Assembly: GCF_003259835.1 (NCBI RefSeq)
Contig: NZ_QLMI01000003.1
Location: 186,001-250,000, forward strand
Reading direction: 5' to 3'
Source of the DNA: Flavobacterium aquaticum
GTDB taxonomy: Bacteria > Bacteroidota > Bacteroidia > Flavobacteriales > Flavobacteriaceae
DNA: 64,000 bases
The notes below the pieces were generated by a model. That model did no database searches. It was given only the letters and a program-made list of their open reading frames with translations, and was not told where the DNA came from. The position numbers and the translations under genes are program-made. This document shows, piece after piece, positions 52,582-61,633 of this stretch (position 1 is its first letter; the number at the start of each line of letters is the position of its first letter).

Positions 52582-55368
52582 ATGAAACCATTTTTTATTG
52601 CTTTAGCTTTTTTAACTACTACTATTTCCCAAGCGCAAGATTACGCCAAACACGTCAACCCATTTATTGGAACTGGCGGTCACGGACATACTTTTCCTGG
52701 TGCAACTGTGCCTTACGGAATGGTGCAACTTTCTCCTGACACTAGAATCGATGGCAGTTGGGATGGCTGTGGCGGTTATCATTATTCCGATAATTTGATT
52801 TATGGATTTTCGCACACGCATTTGAATGGAACCGGTGTTTCAGATTATGGTGATATCATGTTGATGCCGACTATGGGAGAACCTTCGTTTGATAATAAAG
52901 TGTATTCTTCAACTTTTTCGCATGCCAATGAAAAAGCTTCCGCTGGATTTTACTCCGTGAAATTAGACAAACACAACATCGATGTGCGTTTAACCACTTC
53001 AACTCGTGTGGGATTTCATGAATATACGTTTAATAAAGCTGGTTTAGCTAATATTATTTTAGATTTAAGACATAGAGATAAACTTTTGGAAGGAAGAGTA
53101 AAAATAATAGATGATAAAACTATTGAAGTATTACGAAGAAGTGAAGCTTGGGCAAGAGATCAATATGTATATGCAAGGATTGAATTTAATGTTCCAATGA
53201 AGAATTCAAAAGGAATTAAAAATTCAAATGATTTAGATATACAGACATTAGCATTAAGTTTCTCAAAACAAGTCAAAAAAGGCGAAAAAATTCTCATAAA
53301 AGTATCGCTTTCACCAACCAGTTATGAAGGTGCGGAATTAAACAGTTCCGAAATCAAACATTGGGATTTCGATAAAGTACATAAAGCAGCTATTGCGCTT
53401 TGGAACAAAGAATTATCAAAAATTGAAGTTACTTCAAATGATAAAGACAAATTAGCGATTTTTTACACGGCGTTATATCACACGATGATGCAACCGAACA
53501 TCGCTCAAGATTTAGACGGAAAATACCGAGGTAGAGATAATAAAATTCATGTAGCCGAAGGATTTGATTATTACACGGTATTTTCGCTTTGGGACACGTT
53601 TAGAGGCGCACATCCGTTGTATACTTTAATCGATAAAAAACGAACTGCTGATTATATTAATACCTTCATTAAACAATACGAACAAGGCGGCAGATTACCC
53701 GTTTGGGAATTAGCTTCTAATGAAACCGATTGTATGATTGGCTATCATTCCGTTTCAGTAATTGCAGATGCGATGGTAAAAGGAATTAAAGGTTTTGATT
53801 ACGAAAAAGCTTTTGAAGCTAGTAAAGCTTCGGCTATGCGCGATGTTTTAGGTTTGGATGCGTACAAGAAAAACGGTTTTATTTCGATTGATGATGAACA
53901 CGAAAGCGTTTCTAAAACCTTAGAATATGCTTATGACGATTGGTGTATTGCCCAAATGGCTTTACTTTTAAATAAGCAAGAAGATTACCAATATTTCATG
54001 AAGCGTTCTCAAAATTGGAAAAATATTTTCGATTGGGAAATTGGCTTTATGCGTCCAAAGAAAAATGGTGGTTGGGACAAACCTTTCGACCCAAGAGAAG
54101 TCAATAATAATTTTACCGAAGGTAATTCATGGCAATACTCGTTTTTTGTACCCCAAGATATTGAAGGCATGATTCAAGCTTATGGCGGACCTGAAAAATT
54201 TGAAGCCAAGTTAGACGAAATGTTCAACAGTGAAAGTAAAACCACAGGTAGAGAACAAGTCGATGTTACGGGTTTAATCGGACAATATGCGCATGGAAAC
54301 GAACCAAGTCACCACATGGCGTATTTGTACAATTATGTTGGGAAACCAGAAAAAACGAATGCAAAAGTCAAGTATATTTTAGATAATTTTTACACAAACA
54401 CACCAGATGGTTTAATTGGAAACGAAGACTGCGGACAAATGAGTGCTTGGTATGTGTTGAGTTCGATGGGGATTTATTCGGTGACCCCTGGACAGCCGAA
54501 ATGGGATATTAATGAACCTTACTTAGACGCGAAAGTTAGTATCGATGGAAATAAACCAAATTATCTTCACTTACCAAATGCTAGAGGTATTTTGCCACAA
54601 TTTGGTATGGAAACTATAGATAAAGTAGAGTGTCAATTAATCATTCCAGTTCCAGTAATTCAAGCGGAAAGTAAAGCGTTTAAGAGTTTCCTTGAAATAA
54701 CTCTTAAACATTCTAACGAAGGAGCTATTTGGTATAGAATAATTGATAGTGATAATAAAGATCCAAAATTTATTGAGAGTACAAAAGATAAAATAATTAT
54801 TACCGAATCTTCAAAAATTGAAGCATATTTTATCGGTTCAAACGGCTATACATTAGCAAAAAGCAACACCATTTCTGCAACTTTCTTCAAAAAACCAAAC
54901 AATTACAGCATCAATATTAAATCGGTTTACAATCCGCAATATCACGCCGGTGGTCCGGAAGGGTTATTAGATGGTATTTTAGGAACCGAAAACTGGAGAA
55001 AAGGCGATTGGCAAGGCTACCAAAGTCAGGATTTTGAAGCGGTTGTCGATTTAAAAGAAGTGAAAAATATTACTGAAATTTCAGCACGCTTTTTACAAGA
55101 CCAACGTTCTTGGATTTTAATGCCAACAAAAGTGGACTATTATGTTTCGGATGATAATCTAAATTTTACGTATTTCGGTTCGGTAAACAATACGTTAGAT
55201 CCAAAATTGGAAGAAAATACAATTCTAAATTTCACATCAAACGAAATTAAAGGTAAAAAAGCACGTTATGTAAAAGTAATCGCAAAAAACTTTGGTAAAT
55301 TACCAGAATGGCATCAAGGCGCTGGTGGCGATGCCTTTATTTTTATAGATGAGATTACGATAAAATAA
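52582..55368 (+). CDS. GH92 family alpha-mannosidase-like glycoside hydrolase
   Basis: The 928-residue protein has signal peptide MKPFFIALAFLTTTISQAQ, the GH92 N-terminal domain (VNPFIGTGGHGHTFPGATVPYGMVQLSPDTR) and the (alpha/alpha)6 catalytic domain with FSLWDTFRGAHPL and GNEDCGQMSAWYVLSSMGIYSVTPG, which carries the acidic residues. GH92 enzymes are calcium-dependent exo-alpha-mannosidases. After about residue 790 comes a discoidin-like (F5/8) carbohydrate-binding module ending AFIFIDEITIK. I use the ATG at 52582; an upstream in-frame ATG at 52489 lies in the repeat stretch and would bury the signal peptide. Confidence 0.93.
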   Translation: MKPFFIALAFLTTTISQAQDYAKHVNPFIGTGGHGHTFPGATVPYGMVQLSPDTRIDGSWDGCGGYHYSDNLIYGFSHTHLNGTGVSDYGDIMLMPTMGEPSFDNKVYSSTFSHANEKASAGFYSVKLDKHNIDVRLTTSTRVGFHEYTFNKAGLANIILDLRHRDKLLEGRVKIIDDKTIEVLRRSEAWARDQYVYARIEFNVPMKNSKGIKNSNDLDIQTLALSFSKQVKKGEKILIKVSLSPTSYEGAELNSSEIKHWDFDKVHKAAIALWNKELSKIEVTSNDKDKLAIFYTALYHTMMQPNIAQDLDGKYRGRDNKIHVAEGFDYYTVFSLWDTFRGAHPLYTLIDKKRTADYINTFIKQYEQGGRLPVWELASNETDCMIGYHSVSVIADAMVKGIKGFDYEKAFEASKASAMRDVLGLDAYKKNGFISIDDEHESVSKTLEYAYDDWCIAQMALLLNKQEDYQYFMKRSQNWKNIFDWEIGFMRPKKNGGWDKPFDPREVNNNFTEGNSWQYSFFVPQDIEGMIQAYGGPEKFEAKLDEMFNSESKTTGREQVDVTGLIGQYAHGNEPSHHMAYLYNYVGKPEKTNAKVKYILDNFYTNTPDGLIGNEDCGQMSAWYVLSSMGIYSVTPGQPKWDINEPYLDAKVSIDGNKPNYLHLPNARGILPQFGMETIDKVECQLIIPVPVIQAESKAFKSFLEITLKHSNEGAIWYRIIDSDNKDPKFIESTKDKIIITESSKIEAYFIGSNGYTLAKSNTISATFFKKPNNYSINIKSVYNPQYHAGGPEGLLDGILGTENWRKGDWQGYQSQDFEAVVDLKEVKNITEISARFLQDQRSWILMPTKVDYYVSDDNLNFTYFGSVNNTLDPKLEENTILNFTSNEIKGKKARYVKVIAKNFGKLPEWHQGAGGDAFIFIDEITIK

Positions 55369-55380
55369 AAGCCGAAAATT

Positions 55381-55428
55381 AACCGCAGATTCGCAGATTT
55401 AACCTAGTTAATCTGCGAATCTGCGGTT
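55381..55428. terminator. Long hairpin between convergent mannosidase and TerC genes
   Basis: AACCGCAGATTCGCAGATT (55381-55399) and its exact reverse complement (55410-55428) give a 19-bp perfect stem with further partial pairing inside. Each arm is a tandem of the CGCAGATT word. It lies where transcription of both genes must end, but lacks a long U run. Confidence 0.75.
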
Positions 55429-55447
55429 TAATATTGTGTTCAAATAT

Positions 55448-56452
55448 TTAATCCTTATCAGGAAATAATAAAGAAGCGATTACAGACAAGATTAGAGCTC
55501 CACCCACAACAGATAAAGATAAACTTGTAGGAACGTGATAAAACGGCGCTATAATCATTTTAGTTCCGATAAAAGCCAAGATAAATCCTAATCCGTATTT
55601 CAATTTACTGAACATGTACATAAAGTTCGCCAAAAGGAAATACAACGAACGCAATCCTAAAATTGCAAAAATATTCGACGTGTAAAGAATAAACGGATCA
55701 TCTGGAGCAATAGCAAAAATCGCAGGAATACTGTCAATCGCAAATAATAAGTCGGTAAATTCTACAATTGCGACTACTACAAACAAAGGCGTTGCTACTT
55801 TGAGTCCGTTTTCAATGGTAAAGAATTTATCGCCATCGTATTGATGAGTTACATTGAAAAATTTATAAACAAAGCGCGCACCAGGACTTTTCGTGAAATC
55901 TTTACTTCCTTCATCTTCTTCTTGACTTAATGCCGATTTAATTCCGGCAACAATCAAAATAATTCCGAAAAGGGTTAACAAGTAATTGATTTCAACCATT
56001 TGTCCAAAAAGCTTCATTTCAGGTAAATAGGTGTAATTCAACAACCAAACGCCCGCAAAAATGAATATCGCTCTAAAAACTAAAGCGCCAATTACACCCC
56101 AAAATAACACTTTGTGTTGGGCTTCTTTAGCAACATTGAAATATCCAAAAACTAAAATAAAGACAAATAAATTATCTACCGAAAGTGCTTTTTCAATCCA
56201 ATAGGCACCTTGAAATTGCATGAATTTTTCGGCACCCATGTAATGGTAAATAATACCACTAAATCCCATAGCAAGTGAAATCCAAATTACCGACCAAATA
56301 GCCGCCTCACGATTGGAAATCACGTGACCTTTTTTGTTTAAAACCCCTAAATCTAATACCAACATGGCAATGATGGTAATGGTAAAAGCCATAATAATTC
56401 CAGGATGATCGATTAAATGATCAATTGCACCTGTTTTTAATGAAAATAGCAT
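55448..56452 (-). CDS. TerC/Alx family membrane protein (metal exporter)
   Basis: The 334-residue protein has about nine membrane helices and the TerC signature: EKALSVDNLFVFILVFGYF and FVVVAIVEFTDLLFAIDSIPAIFAI, whose acidic residues sit in membrane helices. TerC/Alx proteins are linked to manganese export and to metal loading of exported proteins. It starts four bases after gpsA, so the two are cotranscribed. Confidence 0.93.
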   Translation of the reverse strand: MLFSLKTGAIDHLIDHPGIIMAFTITIIAMLVLDLGVLNKKGHVISNREAAIWSVIWISLAMGFSGIIYHYMGAEKFMQFQGAYWIEKALSVDNLFVFILVFGYFNVAKEAQHKVLFWGVIGALVFRAIFIFAGVWLLNYTYLPEMKLFGQMVEINYLLTLFGIILIVAGIKSALSQEEDEGSKDFTKSPGARFVYKFFNVTHQYDGDKFFTIENGLKVATPLFVVVAIVEFTDLLFAIDSIPAIFAIAPDDPFILYTSNIFAILGLRSLYFLLANFMYMFSKLKYGLGFILAFIGTKMIIAPFYHVPTSLSLSVVGGALILSVIASLLFPDKD

Positions 56453-56455
56453 GTG

Positions 56456-57451
56456 TTAATTTAATTTTTCTGTTAAGGCTTTGAAAACGGTTTTAGCGTC
56501 TTTGTTTTCGTATAAAATTTCGTAAACCGCATCGATAATTGGAGTGTCAGCTCCGTATTCTTTATTTAATTTATAGGCACTTTTTACAGCGTAATATCCT
56601 TCAGCCACCATACTCATTTCCATTTGTGCTGATTTTACAGTGTAACCTTTTCCAATCATGTTTCCAAACATTCTATTTCGAGAAAATACGGAATATCCAG
56701 TTACTAATAAATCGCCCAAATAAGCCGAATTATTAATATTTCGTTTCATTTTGTGCACTTTACGAATGAATTTTTTCATTTCGCGAATTCCGTTACTCAT
56801 TAAAACTGCTTGGAAGTTATCGCCATAACCTAAACCATGTGCAATTCCGGCTGCAATAGCGTAAATATTTTTTAAAACGGCTGCATATTCGGTTCCAATG
56901 ATATCATCAGAAGTTTTGGCTTTGATGTAGTGTGAACTCAGATTTTTAGCCACATATTTTGCTTTTTTTCTATCACTACAAGCGATAGTTAGATATGATA
57001 AACGTTCCATAGCCACTTCTTCCGCGTGACACGGACCTGTGATAACGCCAATATTTTCAAATGGAATATCGTATTTGGTATGAAAATGTTCTCCAACAAT
57101 TAAGCTCGATTCAGGAACAATTCCTTTAATGGCTGAAAAAATGATTTTTCCTTTCAAACTTTCAGTTAAACTTTCCAATTCTTTGCTCAAAAAAGCTGAC
57201 GGAACCACAAAAATAACGTAATCAGCATAAGCCACCGCTTCGTTGATATCGTTGGTAAGTTTTAATTTATTGGTGTCAAACGCAACCGAACTCAAGTAGT
57301 TTGGATTGTGTTTTTGATGTTTTAAATGCTCAATAGCATAAGTACTTCGCATGTACCAAGCAATTTCGTCTTGATTTTCACAAAGCATTTTCGCAATTGC
57401 AGTAGCCCAACTTCCTCCTCCAATGACGGCAAATTTTGGCTTTTTTTCCAT
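56456..57451 (-). CDS. gpsA: NAD(P)H-dependent glycerol-3-phosphate dehydrogenase
   Basis: The 331-residue cytoplasmic enzyme reduces dihydroxyacetone phosphate to sn-glycerol-3-phosphate for phospholipid synthesis. It has the dinucleotide site VIGGGSWATAIAKML, the GP-CHAEEVA segment, catalytic Lys in EYAAVLKNIYAIAAGIAHGLGYGDN and the SRNRMFG region. It begins from a clear promoter and is followed by terC. Confidence 0.95.
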   Translation of the reverse strand: MEKKPKFAVIGGGSWATAIAKMLCENQDEIAWYMRSTYAIEHLKHQKHNPNYLSSVAFDTNKLKLTNDINEAVAYADYVIFVVPSAFLSKELESLTESLKGKIIFSAIKGIVPESSLIVGEHFHTKYDIPFENIGVITGPCHAEEVAMERLSYLTIACSDRKKAKYVAKNLSSHYIKAKTSDDIIGTEYAAVLKNIYAIAAGIAHGLGYGDNFQAVLMSNGIREMKKFIRKVHKMKRNINNSAYLGDLLVTGYSVFSRNRMFGNMIGKGYTVKSAQMEMSMVAEGYYAVKSAYKLNKEYGADTPIIDAVYEILYENKDAKTVFKALTEKLN

Positions 57452-57473
57452 TTTACGATTTAATTTAGAACAT

Positions 57474-57503
57474 CAAAAATAGGCATTTAAAAAGGATTTA
57501 CAA
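57474..57503 (-). promoter_or_regulatory. Promoter of gpsA-terC
   Basis: On the minus strand TTG (57503-57501) and TATTTTTG (57481-57474) are 19 nt apart; the ATG is 22 nt downstream. Confidence 0.75.
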
Positions 57504-57531
57504 AAAACGTTTGCGAAACTCTTTTTAATAC

Positions 57532-57560
57532 AAAGGCACGAAGAAAAACTCCGTGCCTTT
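57532..57560 (-). terminator. Terminator after the iron alcohol dehydrogenase gene
   Basis: AAAGGCACG (57532-57540) pairs with CGTGCCTTT (57552-57560) with an 11-nt loop; the run that follows on the minus strand is only moderately U-rich. Confidence 0.7.
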
Positions 57561-57581
57561 ATTATGATGAATACGTATTTT

Positions 57582-58748
57582 TTAATAACTCATTTCTACA
57601 ATAGCTCTCACTTTTTCAAGTGTGATGTTTTGCTTTTCACCCATGGCTTTCCAACCTCTTTCTTCGAAACGATTTACGATGAAATCAGCTGTTTTTTCGA
57701 TGTTTTCTGCGTTTTCAGAAATTTTGGTTTTCATGCCCATTTTGTGGAAGAACTCAACCGTTTTTTCAATCGCTTTTTCTGCAATTTCTTCCGTTGAATT
57801 ACCTTGAATGTTCCAAACGCGTTGTCCGTATTGTGCTAATTTTTCTTTTTTCGTATCGAACATGACGCGGTACAAGTTAGGTCCAATAATAGCCAAGGTT
57901 CTTGCATGATCAATTTCGTATAAAGCGGTTAATTCATGACCAATCATGTGTGTTGCCCAATCCGAAGGAACTCCTTTTTGAATCAAGCCATTCAATGCCA
58001 TGGTTGCACTCCAAACAAAGTTAGAAGCCAATTTATAATCAGTTGGATTTTCTACTACATCTGGACCAATTTCAATTAGCGTTTGTAAAATGCTTTCTGA
58101 AATTCGGTCTTGTAATAAAGCATCGTGTGTATAGGTTAAATATTGCTCCATAACGTGCGTGAAGGCATCCACAACACCGTTTTGTAATTGTCTTTTTGGT
58201 AAAGAAGTAATTACTGTTGGATCAACAATGGAGAATACTGGAAACAAAGCACTTCCTCCTAACGTTAGTTTTTCTTGTGTAGCTTCAATTGTAACTACTG
58301 CACCCGAATTCATTTCTGAACCTGTAGCTGGTAATGTTAAAACCGTTCCAAAAGGAATTACTGTGGCAACATCTTTGAATAAAATACGTTTTTTCAAGAT
58401 ATCGGCTTCGTCACCTTCAAAATTAACAGCAGCAGAAATAAATTTCACACCATCAATGACACTTCCGCCACCAACAGCTAAGATGAAACCAATTTTTTCA
58501 GCACGAATAATTTCAACGGCTTTCATTAAAGTTTCAAAACGTGGGTTTGGTTCGATGCCACCAAATTCCACAATATCGTGATTCGGCAAAGCCGCTTTTA
58601 CTTGGTCATAAACACCATTTTTGAAGATACTTCCACCTCCATAAGCTAGCAGAATTTTAGTATTTGTTGGAACTAAATCAGTTAGTTTTGCAATTTGTCC
58701 TTTTCCAAAGACATAATTTACCGGATTGTATAATTCGAAGTTTAGCAT
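57582..58748 (-). CDS. Iron-containing alcohol dehydrogenase (YqhD/BdhA-like)
   Basis: The 388-residue enzyme reduces aldehydes or oxidises alcohols with NAD(P). The nucleotide part has LLAYGGGSIFKNGVYDQV and LAVGGGSVIDGVKFI, and metal ligands are in DAFTHVMEQYLT and HMIGHELTALYEIDHARTLAI. MLNFELYNPVNYVFGKGQI is the typical YqhD/BdhA start. A TAACTTTG -7 box lies on the minus strand at 58778-58771 without a clear TTG. Confidence 0.93.
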   Translation of the reverse strand: MLNFELYNPVNYVFGKGQIAKLTDLVPTNTKILLAYGGGSIFKNGVYDQVKAALPNHDIVEFGGIEPNPRFETLMKAVEIIRAEKIGFILAVGGGSVIDGVKFISAAVNFEGDEADILKKRILFKDVATVIPFGTVLTLPATGSEMNSGAVVTIEATQEKLTLGGSALFPVFSIVDPTVITSLPKRQLQNGVVDAFTHVMEQYLTYTHDALLQDRISESILQTLIEIGPDVVENPTDYKLASNFVWSATMALNGLIQKGVPSDWATHMIGHELTALYEIDHARTLAIIGPNLYRVMFDTKKEKLAQYGQRVWNIQGNSTEEIAEKAIEKTVEFFHKMGMKTKISENAENIEKTADFIVNRFEERGWKAMGEKQNITLEKVRAIVEMSY

Positions 58749-58812
58749 AACATTTTATTTTTTTAAGATACAAAGTTACGCAATGGGATTGGTAACGAAT
58801 GGTAAAGGAATG

Positions 58813-59361
58813 TTAAGAGATGTTTTTATTACTTTCAAACTTTCCTTTGAAGTAATTCAAATTTTTTAAAATATTATCTTTATCACTTTGAAAACTAAAC
58901 AAACTATAGACTTTTTTACCTTTTGATTTTGAAAAAATTATCAGTTCATAGTAAGTAATATATTTATTTGGTTTTACTAACGCACCAAAATCATATATAT
59001 CATCCCATTCAAATTTGATGTTTTCGATTTCAAAGCCAGACAGGTTAATTTTTATCAACTTACTTTTTCTGAATTTTAAATAAACAAGATTTGCAATCAT
59101 TCCAATTCCTGAAAAAATTAAAATTGGAATAAAATTATCACTGTCTTTAAATCTCAAACATATTAAAACAATTGCTAATCCAATTATTATTAATGTTCCA
59201 TTATTTGATTTTTTTGTATCAAAAATAATTTCTTCTTTTTCAGTTGTTGAAACACCAAATTCAGTTGAACGCAAAAAGTAATCTTTATTGAAAAGTTTAT
59301 CTTTTATTGAGTTATCTTTTTTGGGTAAATTTTCGATTTGTTTTTCAAAATCAGTATTCAT
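58813..59361 (-). CDS. Hypothetical protein with two membrane helices
   Basis: The 182-residue protein has a charged N-terminal 50 residues, two adjacent membrane helices (about 54-69 and 75-94) and a C-terminal domain (KLIKINLSGFEIENIKFEWDDIYDFGALVKPNKYITYYELIIF) that resembles bacterial PH-like domains. Base composition is more AT-rich than its neighbours. I do not recognise the gene. It is downstream of nadD by 13 bases. Confidence 0.65.
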   Translation of the reverse strand: MNTDFEKQIENLPKKDNSIKDKLFNKDYFLRSTEFGVSTTEKEEIIFDTKKSNNGTLIIIGLAIVLICLRFKDSDNFIPILIFSGIGMIANLVYLKFRKSKLIKINLSGFEIENIKFEWDDIYDFGALVKPNKYITYYELIIFSKSKGKKVYSLFSFQSDKDNILKNLNYFKGKFESNKNIS

Positions 59362-59374
59362 ATTCTATTTAAGT

Positions 59375-59956
59375 TTACTTCTTATAAAACAAATTATGTT
59401 CCACATATTCCCAAACTTTATTCGTTAACATTGGAACTACATTTTTACCGTTTTTAATGCTTTCGCGAATGAAGGTAGAAGATAATTCAATTACAGGCGC
59501 ACCCACTCGGTGAATTTTTGGATGATTTATGAATTGCTCGTCAATTTCACCTGAATTTAATCGCGGATAGACATAAATATTGTGGTTTTGCAAAATGACT
59601 TCGTAGTTTTTCCATTTGTGGAGCGAGTTCAAATTGTCTTCTCCCATGATTAACGAAAATTCGTTTTTAGGGAATTTTTCTTGTAAGTGCGCTAAGGTAT
59701 TTACGGTATAATTCGGTTGCGGTAATTTGAATTCAATATCCGAAGGTTGGATTTTTGGGTAATCTTCCGTTGCCAAATGTACCATATGCAAACGATGATA
59801 ATCATCTAACAACGAACTTTTTTGCTTGTGCGGATTGTGCGGGGTAACCACCATCCAAATTTGATCCAAATCAGAATGCTCTGCCATGTGATTGGCAATA
59901 ATTAAATGCCCAATGTGAATGGGATTAAACGTTCCGAAATAAAGACCTATTTTCAT
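59375..59956 (-). CDS. nadD: Nicotinate-nucleotide adenylyltransferase
   Basis: The 193-residue enzyme makes nicotinate adenine dinucleotide in NAD synthesis. The nucleotidyltransferase motif is GTFNPIHIGHLIIANHM (HxGH) and the C-terminal ELSSTFIRESI matches the ISSTxIR motif. LIMGEDNLNSLHKWKNY is typical. The ATG at 59956 is used rather than a TTG two codons upstream. A repeat-rich spacer separates it from gmk. Confidence 0.95.
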   Translation of the reverse strand: MKIGLYFGTFNPIHIGHLIIANHMAEHSDLDQIWMVVTPHNPHKQKSSLLDDYHRLHMVHLATEDYPKIQPSDIEFKLPQPNYTVNTLAHLQEKFPKNEFSLIMGEDNLNSLHKWKNYEVILQNHNIYVYPRLNSGEIDEQFINHPKIHRVGAPVIELSSTFIRESIKNGKNVVPMLTNKVWEYVEHNLFYKK

Positions 59957-59982
59957 TTTCAAACACTAATTTCACTAATTAT

Positions 59983-60038
59983 CACGAATTCAAAATAATT
60001 AAATTTCACAAAATTTGTGCTAATTCGTGGAATTCGTG
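59983..60038. repeat. CACGAATTC inverted repeat running into the gmk 3' end
   Basis: CACGAATTC (59983-59991) pairs with GAATTCGTG (60030-60038); CACAAAATTTGTG at 60007-60019 is itself near-palindromic, and AATTCGTG repeats at 60022-60029. The right arm lies inside the last codons and stop of gmk. Confidence 0.75.
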
Positions 60039-60604
60039 TTGATGAATTTTTTCACTAACTGATATGCATCTTCTTTTGCCACATCTAAATCATAATTTTT
60101 GATGATGGTGTCAAATTGTGGTGCAGTTGCTAATTCTACTGATGCTTTTGCGATACGCATGTTGATTTTGTCTTCACTTTCGGTAGAACGTTGTTTTAGG
60201 CGACGTTTTAATTCGTCAACGCTTGGTGGTTTTACGAAAACCGCTAACGTTTCGTTTGGAAATTTGCTTTTAATACGCAATCCGCCCGCAACATCAATAT
60301 CAAAAATTACGTGTTTTCCTAAAGACCAGATGCGTTCTACTTCGGTTTTTAAAGTACCGTAGAAATTATCGGTGTAGACTTCTTCCCATTCTACGAAATC
60401 TTCCGCTTTAATATGCTTTTTGAATTCGTCCCATGAGATGAAATAATAATCTTTCCCATCTACTTCTTCGCCACGAGGTGCACGCGTTGTACACGAAATC
60501 GAAAATTCTAAATTCAAATCGGGTTGGGCTAATAAATGTCTTACTATAGTGGTTTTTCCTGAACCTGATGGCGCAGAGAATACTAATAATTTTCCTTTGG
60601 TCAT
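60020..60604 (-). CDS. gmk: Guanylate kinase
   Basis: The 194-residue enzyme phosphorylates GMP to GDP. P-loop SAPSGSGKTT, the GMP-binding SCTTRAPRGEEVDGKDYYF and NFYGTLKTEV segments, and VFDIDVAGGLRIK are all present. The last residues NTNSTN are encoded by the CACGAATT repeat word, so the C-terminal tail seems to come from a repeat. It lies between yicC and nadD on the minus strand. Confidence 0.96.
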   Translation of the reverse strand: MTKGKLLVFSAPSGSGKTTIVRHLLAQPDLNLEFSISCTTRAPRGEEVDGKDYYFISWDEFKKHIKAEDFVEWEEVYTDNFYGTLKTEVERIWSLGKHVIFDIDVAGGLRIKSKFPNETLAVFVKPPSVDELKRRLKQRSTESEDKINMRIAKASVELATAPQFDTIIKNYDLDVAKEDAYQLVKKFINTNSTN

Positions 60605-60619
60605 TGTGTTGTTATTTTT

Positions 60620-60677
60620 GCCACGGATTAAGGGATTATAACGATTTTAATCCGTGAAAATTTGTGTAATCTGTGGC
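60620..60677. repeat. Intergenic inverted repeat, includes 28-nt repeat copy 2
   Basis: GCCACGGATTA (60620-60630) pairs with TAATCTGTGGC (60667-60677), or alternatively CACGGATTA with TAATCCGTG (60648-60656). Bases 60650-60677 match 27347-27374 at 25 of 28 positions. Confidence 0.8.
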
Positions 60678-60682
60678 TTAAA

Positions 60683-61543
60683 CTATAAAACGTTTAATAC
60701 TTGCTCCTTAATCTTTTCCAATTCATCTTTCATCATCACCACCAATTTTTGCATTTCGGTATGATTCGATTTTGAACCCATGGTATTGATTTCTCTTCCC
60801 ATTTCTTGCGTGATGAAACCTAATTTTCTTCCGTTAGCTTCTGTTCCGTTTAAGGTTTCTAAGAAATAGTTCAAATGGTTGCCCAAACGTACTTTTTCTT
60901 CAGTAATGTCGTATTTTTCTAGATAAAAAATCAATTCTTGTTCGAAACGATTTTCATCTACATTGACTTTTAATTCATCTAAAGTAGTACGTAAACGAGT
61001 TTTTACGGTTTCAACGCGTTCAGCATCGTAAGAAACGGCTTCGTTCATTAAATTATTGATGTTGGCAATTCTTAATTGGAATTCTTTTTCTAAGGAAGCG
61101 CCTTCATCTTTTCTAAAATTCGCGATGTTTTCCAACGCTTCATCAATCACGGTTTGGATTTGTTTCCATTCGTTTTCATCGATTTCGTCGCGCTCGGTTT
61201 TTAAAGCATCGGGCATACGAACTGCCATTTTCATTAATTCCGTTTCGTCAGCATTTGGAATTACGGCTTTCATTTGGTTAATGTACCCTTTCACAATCGG
61301 CACATTGATTTTTGAAGTGGTTTCTTCGCCAGTTACTTCAACATAAAGCGAAAAATCAACCTTTCCACGCTCTAAACGTTGCGAAATTTGATTGCGTAAA
61401 CCCAATTCCATTTCACGAAAAACCGATGGCATTCGTGTATTTAAGTCTAAACCTTTACTGTTTAGCGATTTGATTTCTACGGTAATTTTTTTGGTTGGTA
61501 ATTGCAAAGATGCTTTCCCAAAACCCGTCATGGAGTGTATCAT
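60683..61543 (-). CDS. YicC family endoribonuclease-like protein
   Basis: The 286-residue protein has the YicC N-terminal MIHSMTGFGKASL and the C-terminal DUF1732 region LETLNGTEANGRKLGFITQEMGREINTMGSKSNHTEMQKLVVMMKDELEKIKEQ. YicC-family proteins are single-strand RNA endonucleases in recent work. The gene is usually next to gmk, as here. A TATCTTTG -7 box is on the minus strand at 61569-61562. Confidence 0.94.
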   Translation of the reverse strand: MIHSMTGFGKASLQLPTKKITVEIKSLNSKGLDLNTRMPSVFREMELGLRNQISQRLERGKVDFSLYVEVTGEETTSKINVPIVKGYINQMKAVIPNADETELMKMAVRMPDALKTERDEIDENEWKQIQTVIDEALENIANFRKDEGASLEKEFQLRIANINNLMNEAVSYDAERVETVKTRLRTTLDELKVNVDENRFEQELIFYLEKYDITEEKVRLGNHLNYFLETLNGTEANGRKLGFITQEMGREINTMGSKSNHTEMQKLVVMMKDELEKIKEQVLNVL

Positions 61544-61576
61544 ACGTTATAAAAATGTCTTCAAAGATAATAAAAA

Positions 61577-61601
61577 GTTTTCAGTCGCAGTCGCAGTTTT
61601 C
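61577..61601. repeat. CGACTG word repeat, related to 17396-17414
   Basis: Read on the minus strand this 25-mer is the 17396-17414 19-mer with one additional hexamer (CGACTG) inserted. The remaining spacer to 61633 repeats CTGAGACTG. Confidence 0.8.
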
Positions 61602-61633
61602 GGTACTACACTGAGACTGTCAACTGAGACTGC

